From Paraspadella gotoi (lineage: Eukaryota > Chaetognatha), in NCBI GenBank assembly GCA_051294375.1, contig CM119265.1, positions 6,209,489 through 6,273,488 of the forward strand: DNA of 64,000 nt, read 5' to 3'. The notes beneath the pieces are model-generated. The model was not told where the DNA came from, ran no database searches, and saw only the letters and a program-made list of their open reading frames with translations. Every line of letters begins with the position of its first letter. Within the stretch, counting starts at the first letter, position 1. Position numbers and translations under genes: made by a program. Positions 29,825-42,659 of the stretch are shown in pieces.

Positions 29825-31505
29825 TCTCTCTCTCTCTCTCTCTCTCACCCTCCGGCTTTAATCGCCTTTTTCGTCTCATTGAGTTTCCTCGTTGTAGGAA
29901 ATCGAAGCGGGGTCTTCTGCCAGAAATGAGGACGAGTAAAGATCTTTGTTGTCTCGAGACAATCGTTGCCATGGTTACTTTGAAAGGAGATTGAGGAGAG
30001 AGAGAGAGAAAGAGAGAAAAAAGAAAAAGATAGAGAGAAATGCATATAGCAAACAGAGAATGGATGGAAATAATCATGATAAACCTCGTCAAACACAGCA
30101 CCGGGCATGTCAAAAAAAGATTATTAACGTTATTTTTTTTACTCTCCCAAATTTTTTCTCAATGTTTCTTTTTCTTTTCCTTACCTACACCATATCTTTT
30201 TTTTTTCCTTTATCTATCCCTTCTCTTCCAGTTTTTTCCAGTTCTTTCTTCTTTTTAAATCCCTTTTTTTCTTTTCTTTTTTTTCCCTTTTTTTCCCGGT
30301 TCCAATTTTCCCGCCTTTTTCTCGATCGGCGCGGTGGCGCTCCTCATCGTTCTCGCCTCGTTTGACGCCGCTTCTCCAGACGCGCTGTGCCGCACAGTGC
30401 GGAGCCCTCGGGGCGTCACTTAGACGTCATCTCGCGTTATTTCCGGCGCTAATCATTTCAACGCCGTCCCCCCGGCGTCACACTGTAGCGTTTTTTTGGA
30501 AAAGTTCCATCAACTATGACGCCAGTGTGTGGCGTGCATTACTCCTGGATCCTTGCGATGGTACGGCATGGGAATTTTACACAGTGAATTTTACACAGTG
30601 AATTTTCCATCATCCATTCTATTTAATATCTTTCTTATTTTCGCGTCAATTGGTTCGTCTTTCTTGCAAAAGATTTCCGACGCCAAAAGAAAAGCGAAAA
30701 ATCGTTTCGACCCAAAAATCTTCGAGTTCGTAACCTCCAATTCCCAGAATTTCCACTCGGATTCTCGTTACGTTAATGGGATGAAAAAGACGGACAAAAG
30801 AAAAGAGGGCTTGAAATCGGCATAGAATTGTCGTTGCTGTTGTTGTCTTAAATACGTATAATAGTATAATGTTTTATCACAGAATTATTCATTTTTTAAG
30901 GCTTAGAAGTTAGAAATATGTATTTTCAGGATCTAGCAAAAAAGGCAAGGGGATTTTTCGTTGTCCCAGCCACTCTGGGTTTTACTTGATGAACTCTCAT
31001 TTTCTTCATTCTTTGTTCTTCCCCTATGTCCGCACACGGCGGACAGCCGCGCGCCAGGGCTCAAATGATTTTTGTTCTCTCTCTCGTCTCTTAGTGCGTT
31101 AGATGTCTCCCGGGGGGAACCTCGCCCCTTTTGTCTGAGAGAATTTTTTTCTATTTTTTTTCCCTTACACTAGAAAATCGAGTCTCGTTATGTTATGAAA
31201 GTCTTTAACGAGAAGTTTCAGTCTCGTTAGTTTAAATCAAAAGATGAGAAGAGAAAAAAAAATCTTGCTGAGCCAGAAAATCGCTAAAATTGATATTGGC
31301 CGATTCGGGCATTTTTTTTTAATTCTTCCTTAGATGAATACAGGCTAACTCAGTTCCCTTTTTTGAACGAAATTTAGGTTTATGAATGAAGAGCATTGAT
31401 TGAAATTGGCTAAAAGGACGATGTGGCAGATATTTTTGGTAAGACGATCGTCCTTGGGCTTGGATGAATCATGGGAGAGAGAAGAGAAGAAGAGAGAAGA
31501 GAGAG

Positions 31506-31547
<42 letters not shown>

Positions 31548-33107
31548 GAGAGACGAGAGAAGGAAGAGAGAGAGAGAGAGATAAAGACCGAGACAAAGAG
31601 AGCAGAGAGTGGCCTGGTCTCCTCATGTGATGAATTCAGTCCGCGCCCAAAGACCGAAAGAAGACAATGGCCTCTAATGGATTCCGACCGGAAAATGATG
31701 GCGGAAGCTTCTTGCCAGTGGATTTGTTGGAAAAGGGAAACACATACGCGACGCTGGGCTGAAATTGCCGCTGCGCTGGGCTGACGAGCTGACAAATGGC
31801 GGGAACCGCGGAGGGCGGATTGTGTGCTGGATGTTGGCGGAAGGTCCGAGTGTCATAGAATTTGTGAGATATCTGGCACTCTGTTGGCGCAAATGTGAAG
31901 GATGTGCTTTCTTTTCTGTCGGATACATTTCGAATGATGAGTGCCAGACTCCGTCGTGAGATGATTTATGTGAGAGATGTGCGTGAGTTTGGCGCCGGGG
32001 ATCGAAACGTCGGCCATTTTGTCTGGATCTTCTCATTGATTTTCTACTCCTTGCTCTTCTGTCTTCTCCTCTTCCAGTTACTCCTCTCTCGACCCCCCCG
32101 CCCCCCCCCCCCCCCCCCCACCTAGTCTCTCTCTCCCTCTCTCTGCTCATCTCTCTTCTCAGCGTCTCGTCTCTCTTCTGTTTCTCCCCATGTGTCTCTC
32201 AGTTGCCGACCTCGTGGGTAAAGGCAACGCGCTAATTTGAGTTCGAGAATTAATCATCTCGGCTCCGCCTCGAGCGACGGCGTCGCCCTCTTTCCTTCCA
32301 TTGTAGTCGGCCAATTGGCGGAAGTGGATGAGAAAAGGTGTCAATAACTAAATGGTTCTTAACTACTGCGAGTGGATCATTGCGTAGGTCTGTCTGTCTG
32401 TCTCTCTCTCGTTCTCTCGTCGTCTCGTCTCTCTCTCTCTCTCTACTATCTCTCTCTCTCTCCTCTCTCTCATAACAATCTGTAATTAGACATTGATTAA
32501 AAGAGAGTGAAGAACTGATGAATGATCGATTGCCTTTTATAACCCCTTGTTCTTGTCTCGCGGATTAAGGTTTCACGAAAAGAAAGGTCTAACCGCTAGA
32601 GGCGCGTTATCTACATGACTATATGTGACGCAACGTTGTAGAAATACATATTGGATGTTGCCTGGCAACGATTGGTTTCGCGGGACAAAAACAAAAATAC
32701 AGAGAGAATCATTTACAGCGTTCTACGGGAATTCGAGATCCCGCGTCGTTTGGAAAAAATTCTGGCAGGCGAAGGAAGAATATTCGGAGGATGATGGGTC
32801 GAGTTTGTCTGAGGAAATTGTGACAGCGAGGGAACAGGATATCCTTGGATACAAAACAACGGTTGCGAGAAGTATGTAAGAGTGCAGAATACGTTGTTGT
32901 TTTTGTTGTTATGATTGTTGTTGTTATCATCCCAAAGGCGTGTTGTTTACTGAGAGGGAAATAATAGCCGGATTAAAGATGGGTTAAACCCGCGAAACTA
33001 GATCATCGCGGACCGAAACAGCGATCAGCTGTACGGACGCCTGTATTCGCATACGGACCATACATACAGGTATGTTCATACGCTGCCATTGAACCACATC
33101 ATCAAAC
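28015..33107 (-). repeat. Right arm of the ~5-kb inverted repeat
   Basis: Inverted copy of 18866-23768 in the same order of landmarks. The inner end reads GTTGGGCGAAGGCGCGAGGG against CCCTCGCGTCCTTCGCCCAA on the left. Confidence 0.85.
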
Positions 33108-33670
33108 AGCGTCTGATCACGTGACACCGGCGACAGAAAATCTCCCCCCGGCGTCGCTTCGTGAACTTTTCACGTCTGGTTCGGCGCCTTAAAGTCAAAG
33201 CGAGAGGGAAGCGGTGGGTGGGGGGACCGACCGGGACGGTTGGAGGGGCGTGGCGCCAAGGTTGGGTGGGTGTGGCGTTCTAAAGGGGAAATAGATGAAG
33301 TTGGAAACGGAAGTTAAGAAAGAAAAATCTGATCAGAAAATCCGAGTGAAAGATCACAGACGAAAAGGATTGGCAAGAGTGCTGGCTATGAAAATGGTCG
33401 GTTGAGCCGAGTCAAAAAAAAAAAAAAAAAAAACAGAAAAAAACAATGACGGCATGAGGGTGAATATCGGTAAATGAGATTCATAAGTGAAAAGATAATC
33501 GCGGCGCGGTGAAACTAAAATTGGGTGAAGCTTGAGTGGTGATTGGGTGATCGTGTCTGCAGATGGGCGAGAGAAACTGGGCGATCGAGTCGAGGAAGAG
33601 GGAGAAAGAAAGTGGGTGATTTTAGGCGCCGGTGATATGCTTTTTTTGCGGTAAGAGGGAGAGAGAGAGA

Positions 33671-33719
<49 letters not shown>

Positions 33720-33985
33720 CACGCGGGGTCCTATTTCGATTTGCTTTCTCGTTTTTTGCCATTAACCCATTTTTATTGCCTTTCCTCCTCGTTTGCCCGT
33801 TATCTTCGCTCTTCGTCGGCCTTACCCTCACTTACCTTTTTTTTTTCGCTTCCGCCGTTATGGTCGCGCTTCCGTCGGGGCGAATTCGTTCTGCCGGAAG
33901 AAAGAAAAAAATTGGAGAATGAGGTTTCCTTCTGTCGTTGGAATCGTTTTGGAGACCCGGCCATCTTTTTACGTTTGTGTTCATA
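33107..33985 (-). repeat. Second inverted segment, right copy
   Basis: Inverted copy of 26595-27497, directly abutting the outer end of the 5-kb right arm. It contains a (GA)n tract at 33654-33716 that is much reduced in the left copy. Confidence 0.8.
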
Positions 33986-35240
33986 TTGTATTATTTTTAT
34001 TATTTTATTATTTTATTTTACAACCAACTGGGGGAAACAATACGTTTCATTAAATAAAATGGTATTCTCATGACTTAAATTTTGAATACTTAGTGTGAAA
34101 ATTCTCTCTTCAATAAAGTTTTCCTTTTCGGATTTTGGTTTTTTCTCCCAAAAAAATTTGAAGGACAGGATTTTCAAATTGAAAGGGAAATTGGTAGTCA
34201 TCGAAATGATGGGTGGACAGATGACGAAGGCAGATGTCGAGACAGATGACGCGAGATAACGTTAGACAGATGGGGAAAATAAAAAAAAAGACAAAAAGTT
34301 TGAATGTCAAAACCGTCTTTTAAAAAAAATGATATTGACTAATCAATAGTTTTCTGAATGACTTTTATTTCATCGATATACGACAACCATCCTTTCAAAA
34401 AGTTGAGTTTATTAGATAGAAATGGATAAATAATATCATACTGTCACTTATTTGTTCCCCCTCTTTTTAAATTCCTTGCAGAGGAAATGGGAAGACTCAG
34501 ATACGTATGATACGGATATCGTAGCCCAGGACGTTTTTTTTTTCAGAAGGCTCATTCAAATACATGGTGACTATTTTACAAGCGCCGGTAGAAAAACGCT
34601 GTCATTTGCAAACCCATGAACTTTAAAAGCTTTTGAGAGAAGATAAAAGAGAATAGAATCGTATAGAATCTATGGAATGAAATGCAAAAGGTAAACTGAT
34701 ATCCTTTTGAACAAAACGAAAAACCAACGCCGATCCCCACTGTACTACAGCAAAAAAAACTGCTTCATCAGCGCCTCGATTTTATTGGTACTTTAGAGTA
34801 ACGACAGCGAAAAAATACTCGTGAAAAAATACTGTAACCATTCCTCGATGAGTGGAAAGAGCAAGGCGTCGTCTCACTTCTTGTTGTACGGACATTAAAG
34901 CGGCGTATATCCTCTTTCTCACATTTTCGTTGACGATTCTAATGTGACCTCATTTAAAACGTTCGGCCAATAATTTTTTTTTCGGTATGTTTTATTTTTC
35001 GAGATTTTATTTTTTATCGCGAAAATTCGTAAACTTTTCCCCATTCGAAAGTGAGTGCCAAAAAAAAAAAAAAAATTCGCGACTCTCCGATATAATTCAA
35101 AAGTATGAAGATCAAATTTTCACTACCGAACGAAATCACGAACCCGCGACTTTGTGGGCGAGACACGCTCGAAGCTCGATGGAGCCATCTTTGACTTCAT
35201 CGTTTAAGCTAAACGTGTTTTTTCGTCGACACAAACAGAG
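33986..35240. other. AT-rich region with no supported gene
   Basis: Contains one acceptor-bounded frame (CCTTGCAG at 34481, then RKWEDSDTYDTDIVAQDVFF) that runs about 45 codons to a stop, without a recognised match. Apart from the tRNA-like fragment at 35128, nothing else is evident. Confidence 0.4.
35128..35190 (-). mobile_element. tRNA-like SINE head fragment
   Basis: The minus strand reads GAGCGTGTCTCGCCCACAAA then GTCGCGGGTTCGTGATTTCG, resembling tRNA anticodon and T arms with a degenerate B box. Only about 60 bases are recognisable. Confidence 0.35.
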
Positions 35241-35340
35241 TCGTTGGCGAAAAAAATAACGATTCCCCGATTCATCGTCCGAAAGAGAAAGTGGAGCCTT
35301 GAATTTCCGAGCCGCTGGGAGAAAAAAAAACTCCTTTCCT

Positions 35341-35446
<106 letters not shown>

Positions 35447-36649
35447 ATTTTCCTATTTCCTATTTTCCTCTCTCAATCTCTCGTTCCCTCTCGTTCTCTT
35501 TTTCTTCTCTCTCTGTATCTTTGATGATTGTCTTTCACTATCGTTTCCCTCCTGTCTCTGCCTCTCTCTCTCTCTCCTCCCACCCTCTCTCCAACTTTGG
35601 CGCGTTCTTTAATGGTCCCCGGCTGCCAGAGGATCGTTTCAACCACCTCGACAGGAAAGCGGACGCCTTTCAGTCTCCATCGCAGCCGCCGAAGCTTTCG
35701 TCAAAGTCGTCGTCGTCATCGCCGACAATGTTGCTTTTATTGTCGTCGCCATTGTCATGTCATGTCATGTCGTCGTCTTTGTTTAAATCGCATTGTCTTA
35801 TACTTCGCAGAAGGATACAGGATTTTGTGGTTTCCATCTCTTTTTTTTTTTTTGGTTTTTTTTACAGTTCGCAACTAAGCAAGTTATCTTTTTAATGTTT
35901 TCGTCTTTTTCTTTCTTTTCTCTCTTTTTCTCTTTCCTTTTTTTTTTGCATTTTCTCTTTTACCTTGGTCCTTGAAACTTTTTTCTAAAAGTTCAACGAC
36001 TCCTTTATGAGCCTAATGTTCCTTCGTTGTCGGAATGACTCGATATGTTTCGAAAATGTTGCACATTGTGTGGTTTATTTGTATGTCTTGTAAATAATTT
36101 ATTCACTTTATTCATCAATTAACCGAATTCAATTTCGAGAAATTCCAACTTTCATACGATATCTGAGTCTCTTAGATTTCCACCTGAATTTTTAACATTT
36201 ATTTTTTCCGTTCTCAGATACACAGCTTTCATTTTGGAACTAAAAAATAGTAAAAAGAGAGAGAGAGAGAGATAGAGTGAGAGAGAGAGAGAAAGAGAGA
36301 GAGAGACCTCGACATATCTTCCATTTTGCCCTTACCCCGAGGAAATCGTATTTCTATAAATGAAAACAAATACTTTTTTGCGGGAAGACGACACGCAATC
36401 ATTTTATTTTTTTTTTGGGGGGGGGGGTATTTGTCATGGGTTCTCTCTTCCGTAGGTTTTTCTAAGTTAAACAAACCTTTTTGACTTTTTTTTTACAAAG
36501 CATATATAGTAGTATCCTTTATCTATCGCCAATTATAACCATATGTCAAATTCGTCTGTATTTTCCTTTGTTTAAAAACATTTACCTTTTTATTATGTAA
36601 CATGCATTCTTTCCCCCCTGCCTTTTTTTCAATTTACGATCCACTCCCT

Positions 36650-36960
36650 CTCCCTTGCCCCTTTTCCTCCCTCCCTCTAAACCCCCTTCCACCCTACGAA
36701 CTATACCCTCTCCCCTTCCCCTCTTTTCCACCCTCCCTCTAAAACCCCCTTCCCCCTACGAACCACTCCTCTCTCTCCCCCTTTTCCTCCCTCCCTCTAA
36801 ACCCCTTCCCCCTACGATCCACTCCCCTCTCCCCTTCCCCCTTTTCCACCTCCCTTTAAACCCCCTTCCCCCCTTCCCCCTTCCCCCCTACTCTACACTC
36901 CCTCTCCCCCTTCCCCCTTTTCCACCCTCCCTCTAAAACCCCTTCCCGCCTACCACCACT
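36650..36960 (+). repeat. C-rich minisatellite, ~60-base unit, about five copies
   Basis: Units start near 36659, 36719, 36778, 36838 and 36910 with CCCCTTTTCC.CCCTCCCTCT followed by AAACCCCCTTCC and a CTACGA.C spacer. The minus strand carries GGGGGTTTAGAGGGAGGGAG, a G-quadruplex-type arrangement. No coding sense. Confidence 0.85.
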
Positions 36961-37298
36961 CCCCCCTCAGCCCCTCCCCCCCATTTTCCCCAGAGGCAAA
37001 AAAGGGTTCGACTATTTTTCCGCAAAATTTCGGAACCCAAACTTCTTTTTTTTTCTTTCTTTTTTTTCTCGTTTTTGGTTCCGAAAAGAAAGAAAAAAAT
37101 ATGAGGCGATCATGGAAGGCGTTGATGTCACGGGCGGTGATAATTTTAAGGATTCTGATGTTGTTTATGAAGTTGGATGATGTGGATTTTTTTTTTAAAT
37201 TTTAATCTTCTTCAGAAAAAAATGTTTTTTGAGTAAAAGAGAATCGTTTAAGATATTTAAAGAAAGTGTCTTGATCAAAACAGAGTCTCTCACTTTCT

Positions 37299-37369
<71 letters not shown>
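37299..37369 (+). repeat. (CT)n microsatellite
   Basis: CT dinucleotides. Confidence 0.97.
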
Positions 37370-37371
<2 letters not shown>

Positions 37372-37526
37372 CTTTCTCTCATTGTTCTCGCTTTCTTTTG
37401 ATCTTTTGTTTTATGGTCATTGAATTCGCGCGGTTTTTTCGTTAGTTGAAAAGACGACGATGAGAAAGACGACAAAGAACGACGACGGAAGAGAGGAAGA
37501 AAAAAAGGAAAAAGGAAAGTGAGGAT

Positions 37527-37612
37527 GGAAGGAAGGAAGGAAGGAAGGAAAGAAGGAAGGAAGGAAGGAAGGAAGGAAGGAAGGAAGGAAGGAAGGAAGG
37601 AAAGAAGGAAGA
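37527..37612 (+). repeat. (GAAG)n microsatellite
   Basis: GAAG/GGAA units with a few GAAA variants, embedded in a purine-rich stretch to about 37770. Confidence 0.95.
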
Positions 37613-37879
37613 GAGAAATTAAAGAAAAGAGATAAGAAAGAAAGCACAAGTGCTAAAAATAAGGAAGGGAGGAAAGAAAGACGGATGAAGGAAAGTCCGG
37701 GAAAAAAGAAAGAAAGGATTAAGGAAAAAGAACGAAAGGAAGAAGATAAAGAAGGAAAGAAAGAATAATGTCGTAACTCTAGCTGTACCCCCTTAGAGGG
37801 AGAGAAAAAAAATCTACGCGACGTGATTTGCATAAAGAAAATGAAAACAAGCTGTTTTCGCGGGTTTTTCATACCCCAC

Positions 37880-37934
<55 letters not shown>
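37880..37934 (+). repeat. (CT)n microsatellite
   Basis: CT dinucleotides. Confidence 0.97.
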
Positions 37935-37936
<2 letters not shown>

Positions 37937-38495
37937 CTTACGAAAAAACTGGTTCCTGTTTTGCGAGTTTTTGTGAATTGGTTTTTCACGCGTAGCTTCA
38001 CTTCGCTCACACACTTCATTTCTTCTCCCCGTTCTCTTTTTTTTCTTTCTGCTTTTTTTCTTTTTCTCTTTCTTTTTCTCTTTCTCTTTCCATCGCTGAC
38101 CCGAGAATAGTTTTCCCCAGGGAGACCGGCGGTGGAGCGGATGAAATGAAAAGGTGAGAGAGTCTTCTCTTCTTCATGTATTCGATTACTGTTTCTATTT
38201 CTGTCTGTGTTTGCTTGTCAGAGTGTGTCTGTCTCAGTTTCTGTCTATCTGTCTTTCTCTGTTTGATCATCGAGTTCCAATATTTCGATCTTTCCCTTGC
38301 TCATTCCTCCCCTGCCCTCTCTCTTTCTCTCTCTCTCTCATTCTTCCTCCCTCTGCCTCCCTTTCTCTGACTTTCAGTCAACCGAGTCACCAGTCTTCTT
38401 TTGCCCCGACTGATTCGAGTGAACCTCTCACAAAAAAGTCACATGTTTTGTTTTCGCTGTTAAAACGACGGTTCAAAGAGCCGTTCTGTCCAAAG

Positions 38496-38542
<47 letters not shown>

Positions 38543-39059
38543 GTTTCTAAGTCCTCTCACAACCTGCCCCAGGCTCGTATTTCTCCAGAAAACATTGAAG
38601 GGTTTTCGAAGTGTTTCTTCATCGTCATCTAGGTCGTCGTCGTCGTCGTCGTCGCGTCACGATCGACATTTGAAATCTTTTCCATTTTCTCTCTTTCTCT
38701 CTTTTCCTTATTTTTCCAAAATCCACTCATTCTCACCTTCTCCTTTTTTTTCTTCTTTTTTCTATTTTTCTTTTCTTTTTCTTCCTCCATTTTCTTTTTT
38801 CCTCCATTCCTCCTTTCGGCGTCTTAACATGAGACATAAAATGGCGCCGAATGTTGAGAGACGAGAGGGGAAAGAGAGGAGGAGGAAAGTGGGAGATAAT
38901 GGGGGAGGGGGGTGGAAGAAAATGGGGAAGTATAATGTAGAGGGAAGATAGAGAAAGGAAGGGAGAGATGGAGGTAGGAGGGGGTGAGGTAAAACCTTGG
39001 AGGGATCAGGAAATCCGAGGAAATGACTCTGGAAGAGATTTTCCCTAAAAAAAAGAAGG

Positions 39060-39250
39060 ACATGGAACGACCATCATGGATGTAGATTCCTTTCCCATGT
39101 CCCCAGGGGATGATTCGAACCTTGACTCCTACTAACTTCTCTTTATATTCCCCCTTTGCAACCCGACTCTTCTTATGAGTACACCCCCACCTCGCCCAAC
39201 TTGCCGTGACCCATGCTTCAACTGGGTTACCCCGAAAAAACTCACCTCGG
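39060..39250 (-). mobile_element. tRNA-derived SINE-like element
   Basis: On the minus strand an A-box-like GTTGGGCGAGGTGG segment is followed by ACTCATAAG and then AGTCAAGGTTCGAATCATCC, which carries a close match to the polymerase III B box (GGTTCGAATC). A non-tRNA body follows (CCCTGGGGACATGG). No cloverleaf with proper acceptor stem can be drawn, so it is read as a tRNA-derived retroposon, not a tRNA gene. Confidence 0.45.
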
Positions 39251-39315
39251 ACCAACCCTTTCTTCGCGCGACCCCTGACCTCGCCCGTAACCACCCCATT
39301 CTCCGCATTCTTTTC

Positions 39316-39390
39316 AGTTGCGCCGCGAGTAATCGTGGAGCTACTCTAAAGTCATTTGTCGGTCGGTCAGTCTGTGCTTTAGTCGGTTTT
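39316..39390 (+). mobile_element. End fragment of the GTTGCGCCGC TIR family
   Basis: GTTGCGCCGCGAGTAATCG, then an ACTCTAAAGTCA block and GTCGGTCGGTCAGTCTG, in the same order as 11134-11211. The matching right-hand TIR is not found downstream, so this looks like a truncated copy. Confidence 0.55.
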
Positions 39391-39399
39391 AAATATTTA

Positions 39400-39808
39400 A
39401 AATACTAATGATTTATATACAAATAGTTTTATTTTATTTGGTATCGAATAAAAAATAAATAAAAAAGATGCATGATATGCATAATTGCTTATGTCTCCTA
39501 CTTGTACTGTCATATAATTATCTTATAGTTTACTTTATTTTTTGTTATATGGAGTCATTTTAATCAATATTTAGCTGAGATGTGCAGTATTATTAAGTGA
39601 TTGCTTTGCATATGTTTTATACTTATTTAATCATTTAATCCTTTACATAAAAATGGAAATGGAAAGTCATTGCTACGCAACCCTTTAAACATGACGGTTC
39701 TGCTTTTCTTTCCCTTCAAATTCTCGACGAGAAAAGTTTTTTTTTTCTCTTTTCTCTTTCGGACGCAATTTCTTTTGCGTCATTGACGTTCACGACGCTT
39801 TGGGTGCT

Positions 39809-39843
<35 letters not shown>

Positions 39844-40678
39844 TGTGGCTATTTTTTTATCTGAGAGAAGAGGGAGATTGTTTTTTCCATAAGAGTTGCT
39901 TGGTCTTTGTTGCTTGGTCTTACAATTCGTGGTAGTCGTGAATATTTTACGTAGTACGGTGATTTCGTAGTTCTTTTCTTTCTCGTCTTACGGCTCTTAG
40001 GTCCCGCGTTCGAGGTTGCCTTGAGGAAATGATCAGCGGCTTCGAGAATCTGCCGAAGCTCGATCGCTTTTTTTTCCCCGAAACCAAAACAAACATAAGA
40101 AAAACTTTTTTTTTTCTCTGAAAAAAATAAATAAAGCTAAAACATGCGAAACTTAAAGTGAAGTTGATTTTCCTCTCGGAGGCAAAAACTGGCGACCCGG
40201 GTTCGAAAGTGGGCGATTTCAACAGAGAAGGTTTTTCAGTTTAGAGAGATTTTTTTTTTTTTGGTTGTTGGGGAAAAAGCAAGAATCCTTGGCTGTTGCA
40301 GAATGGGGACCTCGGAAGATGAGTAGGCGGAGTTGGCGAAAGAGGTTGGATGGTTGGTGGATGGTAGAGAGATGCTGGCAGATTGAATTGCTTCGAGTCG
40401 TTGATGCAAAAATCACTCGGAGAAGCTATCGGGAAATCGTGGCGGGGAAATAAAGATTACTTTGTATACGTCATGGGTAAAAATATTTTTTAAATAATCC
40501 AGAAGAATAATCTTTATCGTTTGCTTTTCATAATTTAACAATTGTAAAAAGGAATAACCAAAATTTTTTATCTTTCCATGAAAAAAATCTGAGAAACATT
40601 TCGCCCTTTAAGGTTTCCTTGAGAAATCAAGATACTTGGATCTTCTTATCGCTTTCGCTGCTTCATCGCTTTCTTCAC

Positions 40679-40680
<2 letters not shown>
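39400..40680. other. AT-rich DNA with a (GTC)n tract, no supported gene
   Basis: (GTC)n at 39806-39843. A T-arm-like GACCCGGGTTCGAAAG at about 40193 has no matching tRNA body. No splice-bounded frame. Confidence 0.45.
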
Positions 40681-40754
<74 letters not shown>

Positions 40755-40755
40755 A
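40680..40755 (+). repeat. (CT)n microsatellite
   Basis: CT dinucleotides. Confidence 0.97.
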
Positions 40756-41491
40756 ATCTCAATCTTTCACTTTCGTTATTTTTTAAATTGATATTTTCTT
40801 AGATTATTCTGATTTGTACATGAATAATTCACATAGATAAGTTTCTTGCCCCGTTTTTTAAGCTTTATTTTTTTCTCTTTGTTTTATAAAAGTGTCATAT
40901 ACATGTATTATGTATTATACATGTACATAAAGATCAAACCGCTCTCTCGTTCTAAGAATTTTCTTCCTATTTTTTTTTTCCTTCTTTTCTTATCTTCTTT
41001 TTTCTTTTATTTTCTGTTCTTTACTTTTGTTCTCTTTTCTTTTTCTTTCTTCTATATTCTTTTTTTTCACCAATATTATTGTTTTATCTTTTTTTATGTA
41101 ATACAACATCTTTCTTATCGCTTCCATTCTTTTTTTACTATTCACTTGTTGTCTCTTATGTCTCGACACTCTGCTTGCGAGCTTGCTTACCTCCAATGTT
41201 GTCCACTCTTTTTTATAAAACCATTTTTTACTCACATTTCTCTCCTCTCCTCCTTCTCTCTCTCTCTCTCTCTCTCTCTGGTGTCGCGACGCCATTTCGT
41301 GTTTCTATGAATTTTCTGTAAGGAAAACAAGAACAGTTCAAAAACTGAGCAAAGGAGGAATAAAAGGCGGAAAGCCGAGAAAAGAAAAAAAGAAAAAATA
41401 AAGAAAAAAGACAAAGAAGCGAAAAAAAAACAAAAGGAAAAAAAGAGAGGGCGCAAAGCTAGCTGTAAAAGTATAAAAGAAATAAAAAATT

Positions 41492-41523
<32 letters not shown>

Positions 41524-42370
41524 AATCAAGAAAGTGAAAAAGAAAGATAGAAAGAAAAAAAGTAAGAAAGAGAGAAAGAAATAAAATAATAAAAGAAAAA
41601 AGAAACAAAAGACGAAAAAATTAGTAAAAAGGCACCCAGCGTTCTTTGAAAACTATACAAAACTGTACGTGTCGGAGAAATGTTTTCGATGTTTCCGCTA
41701 TTTTTTTTTTTCATTTTTCCTTTTTTTTTTTCCATCCCCTTATTTCGCGATTATACTCGGTTTTCCTTTCTTTTTTCCCTTCCTCTTTTCCTTGTTGTTT
41801 CTCCGTTGCGCCTTCATTTCCGTTTCTGACAGAAAAATCGGGTCGAGGGGAGAGATGGGGGGGGGGAGTGGAAGGAGGCGTGGCTTCTAGGGCAGTTCCG
41901 ATTTTTTTTTATCCTTGATTGGTTGAGAAGGAAAAGGTTGCGCCGAGAAAAACAACAACTGACTGTTTGAGAATCAAAAACAATAAATGAGCTCACGAAC
42001 TTTACTCTGTATAAAATGAGCTCGATTTAATTAAAGACAGCTCCTAATTGGTCCAAAAACTCTCTTCGACGAAGCTGATTAGTGGAAATAAACATTAATT
42101 TGAGACTTTTGATTGGACTAAAATAGAAGGAGAAAGAGTGAGGGATTATGAAAAAGATGAAGCGAATAGATCTGGCGACTCGTGAGACTTGATTGGAAAG
42201 AGGGAGTGAGGAAATGAGATGGGAGGGCGGGGGGAGAGAGAGGGAAGCTGGGGACGAATTGAAAAACCCGATAAGTTATGAGAACCCGATAAAAATTTCT
42301 TTACATAACGTTAAACTCGTGGCAGGAGTCTTCAAAAATTATTATCCTAATAAAACTCTCTTTCTCTTTC

Positions 42371-42376
<6 letters not shown>

Positions 42377-42463
<87 letters not shown>
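42377..42463 (+). repeat. (CT)n microsatellite
   Basis: CT dinucleotides; counterpart at 47423-47500. Confidence 0.97.
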
Positions 42464-42465
<2 letters not shown>

Positions 42466-42659
42466 CTTCTCTCTGTGTCCGCTTAACTCTCTTCGCCAGC
42501 CTTTCCCCCTTCAATGACTAAAACCATAAAGTTTTTACTTTTTTACCCCCCCCCCGAAAAAAAAAGCAAACAGAGGAATGTTTGAACTAGTGATGTTTCC
42601 TGTTTTATTTATTCTTTTCCCATCCTGTCACCTCGAGCGTTTATTTTGGTAAACAAAGT

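Noticed and set aside
40190-40215. GACCCGGGTTCGAAAGTGGGC as a tRNA gene T arm
   Set aside because: No acceptor stem, D arm or anticodon arm can be drawn upstream; not a tRNA gene.
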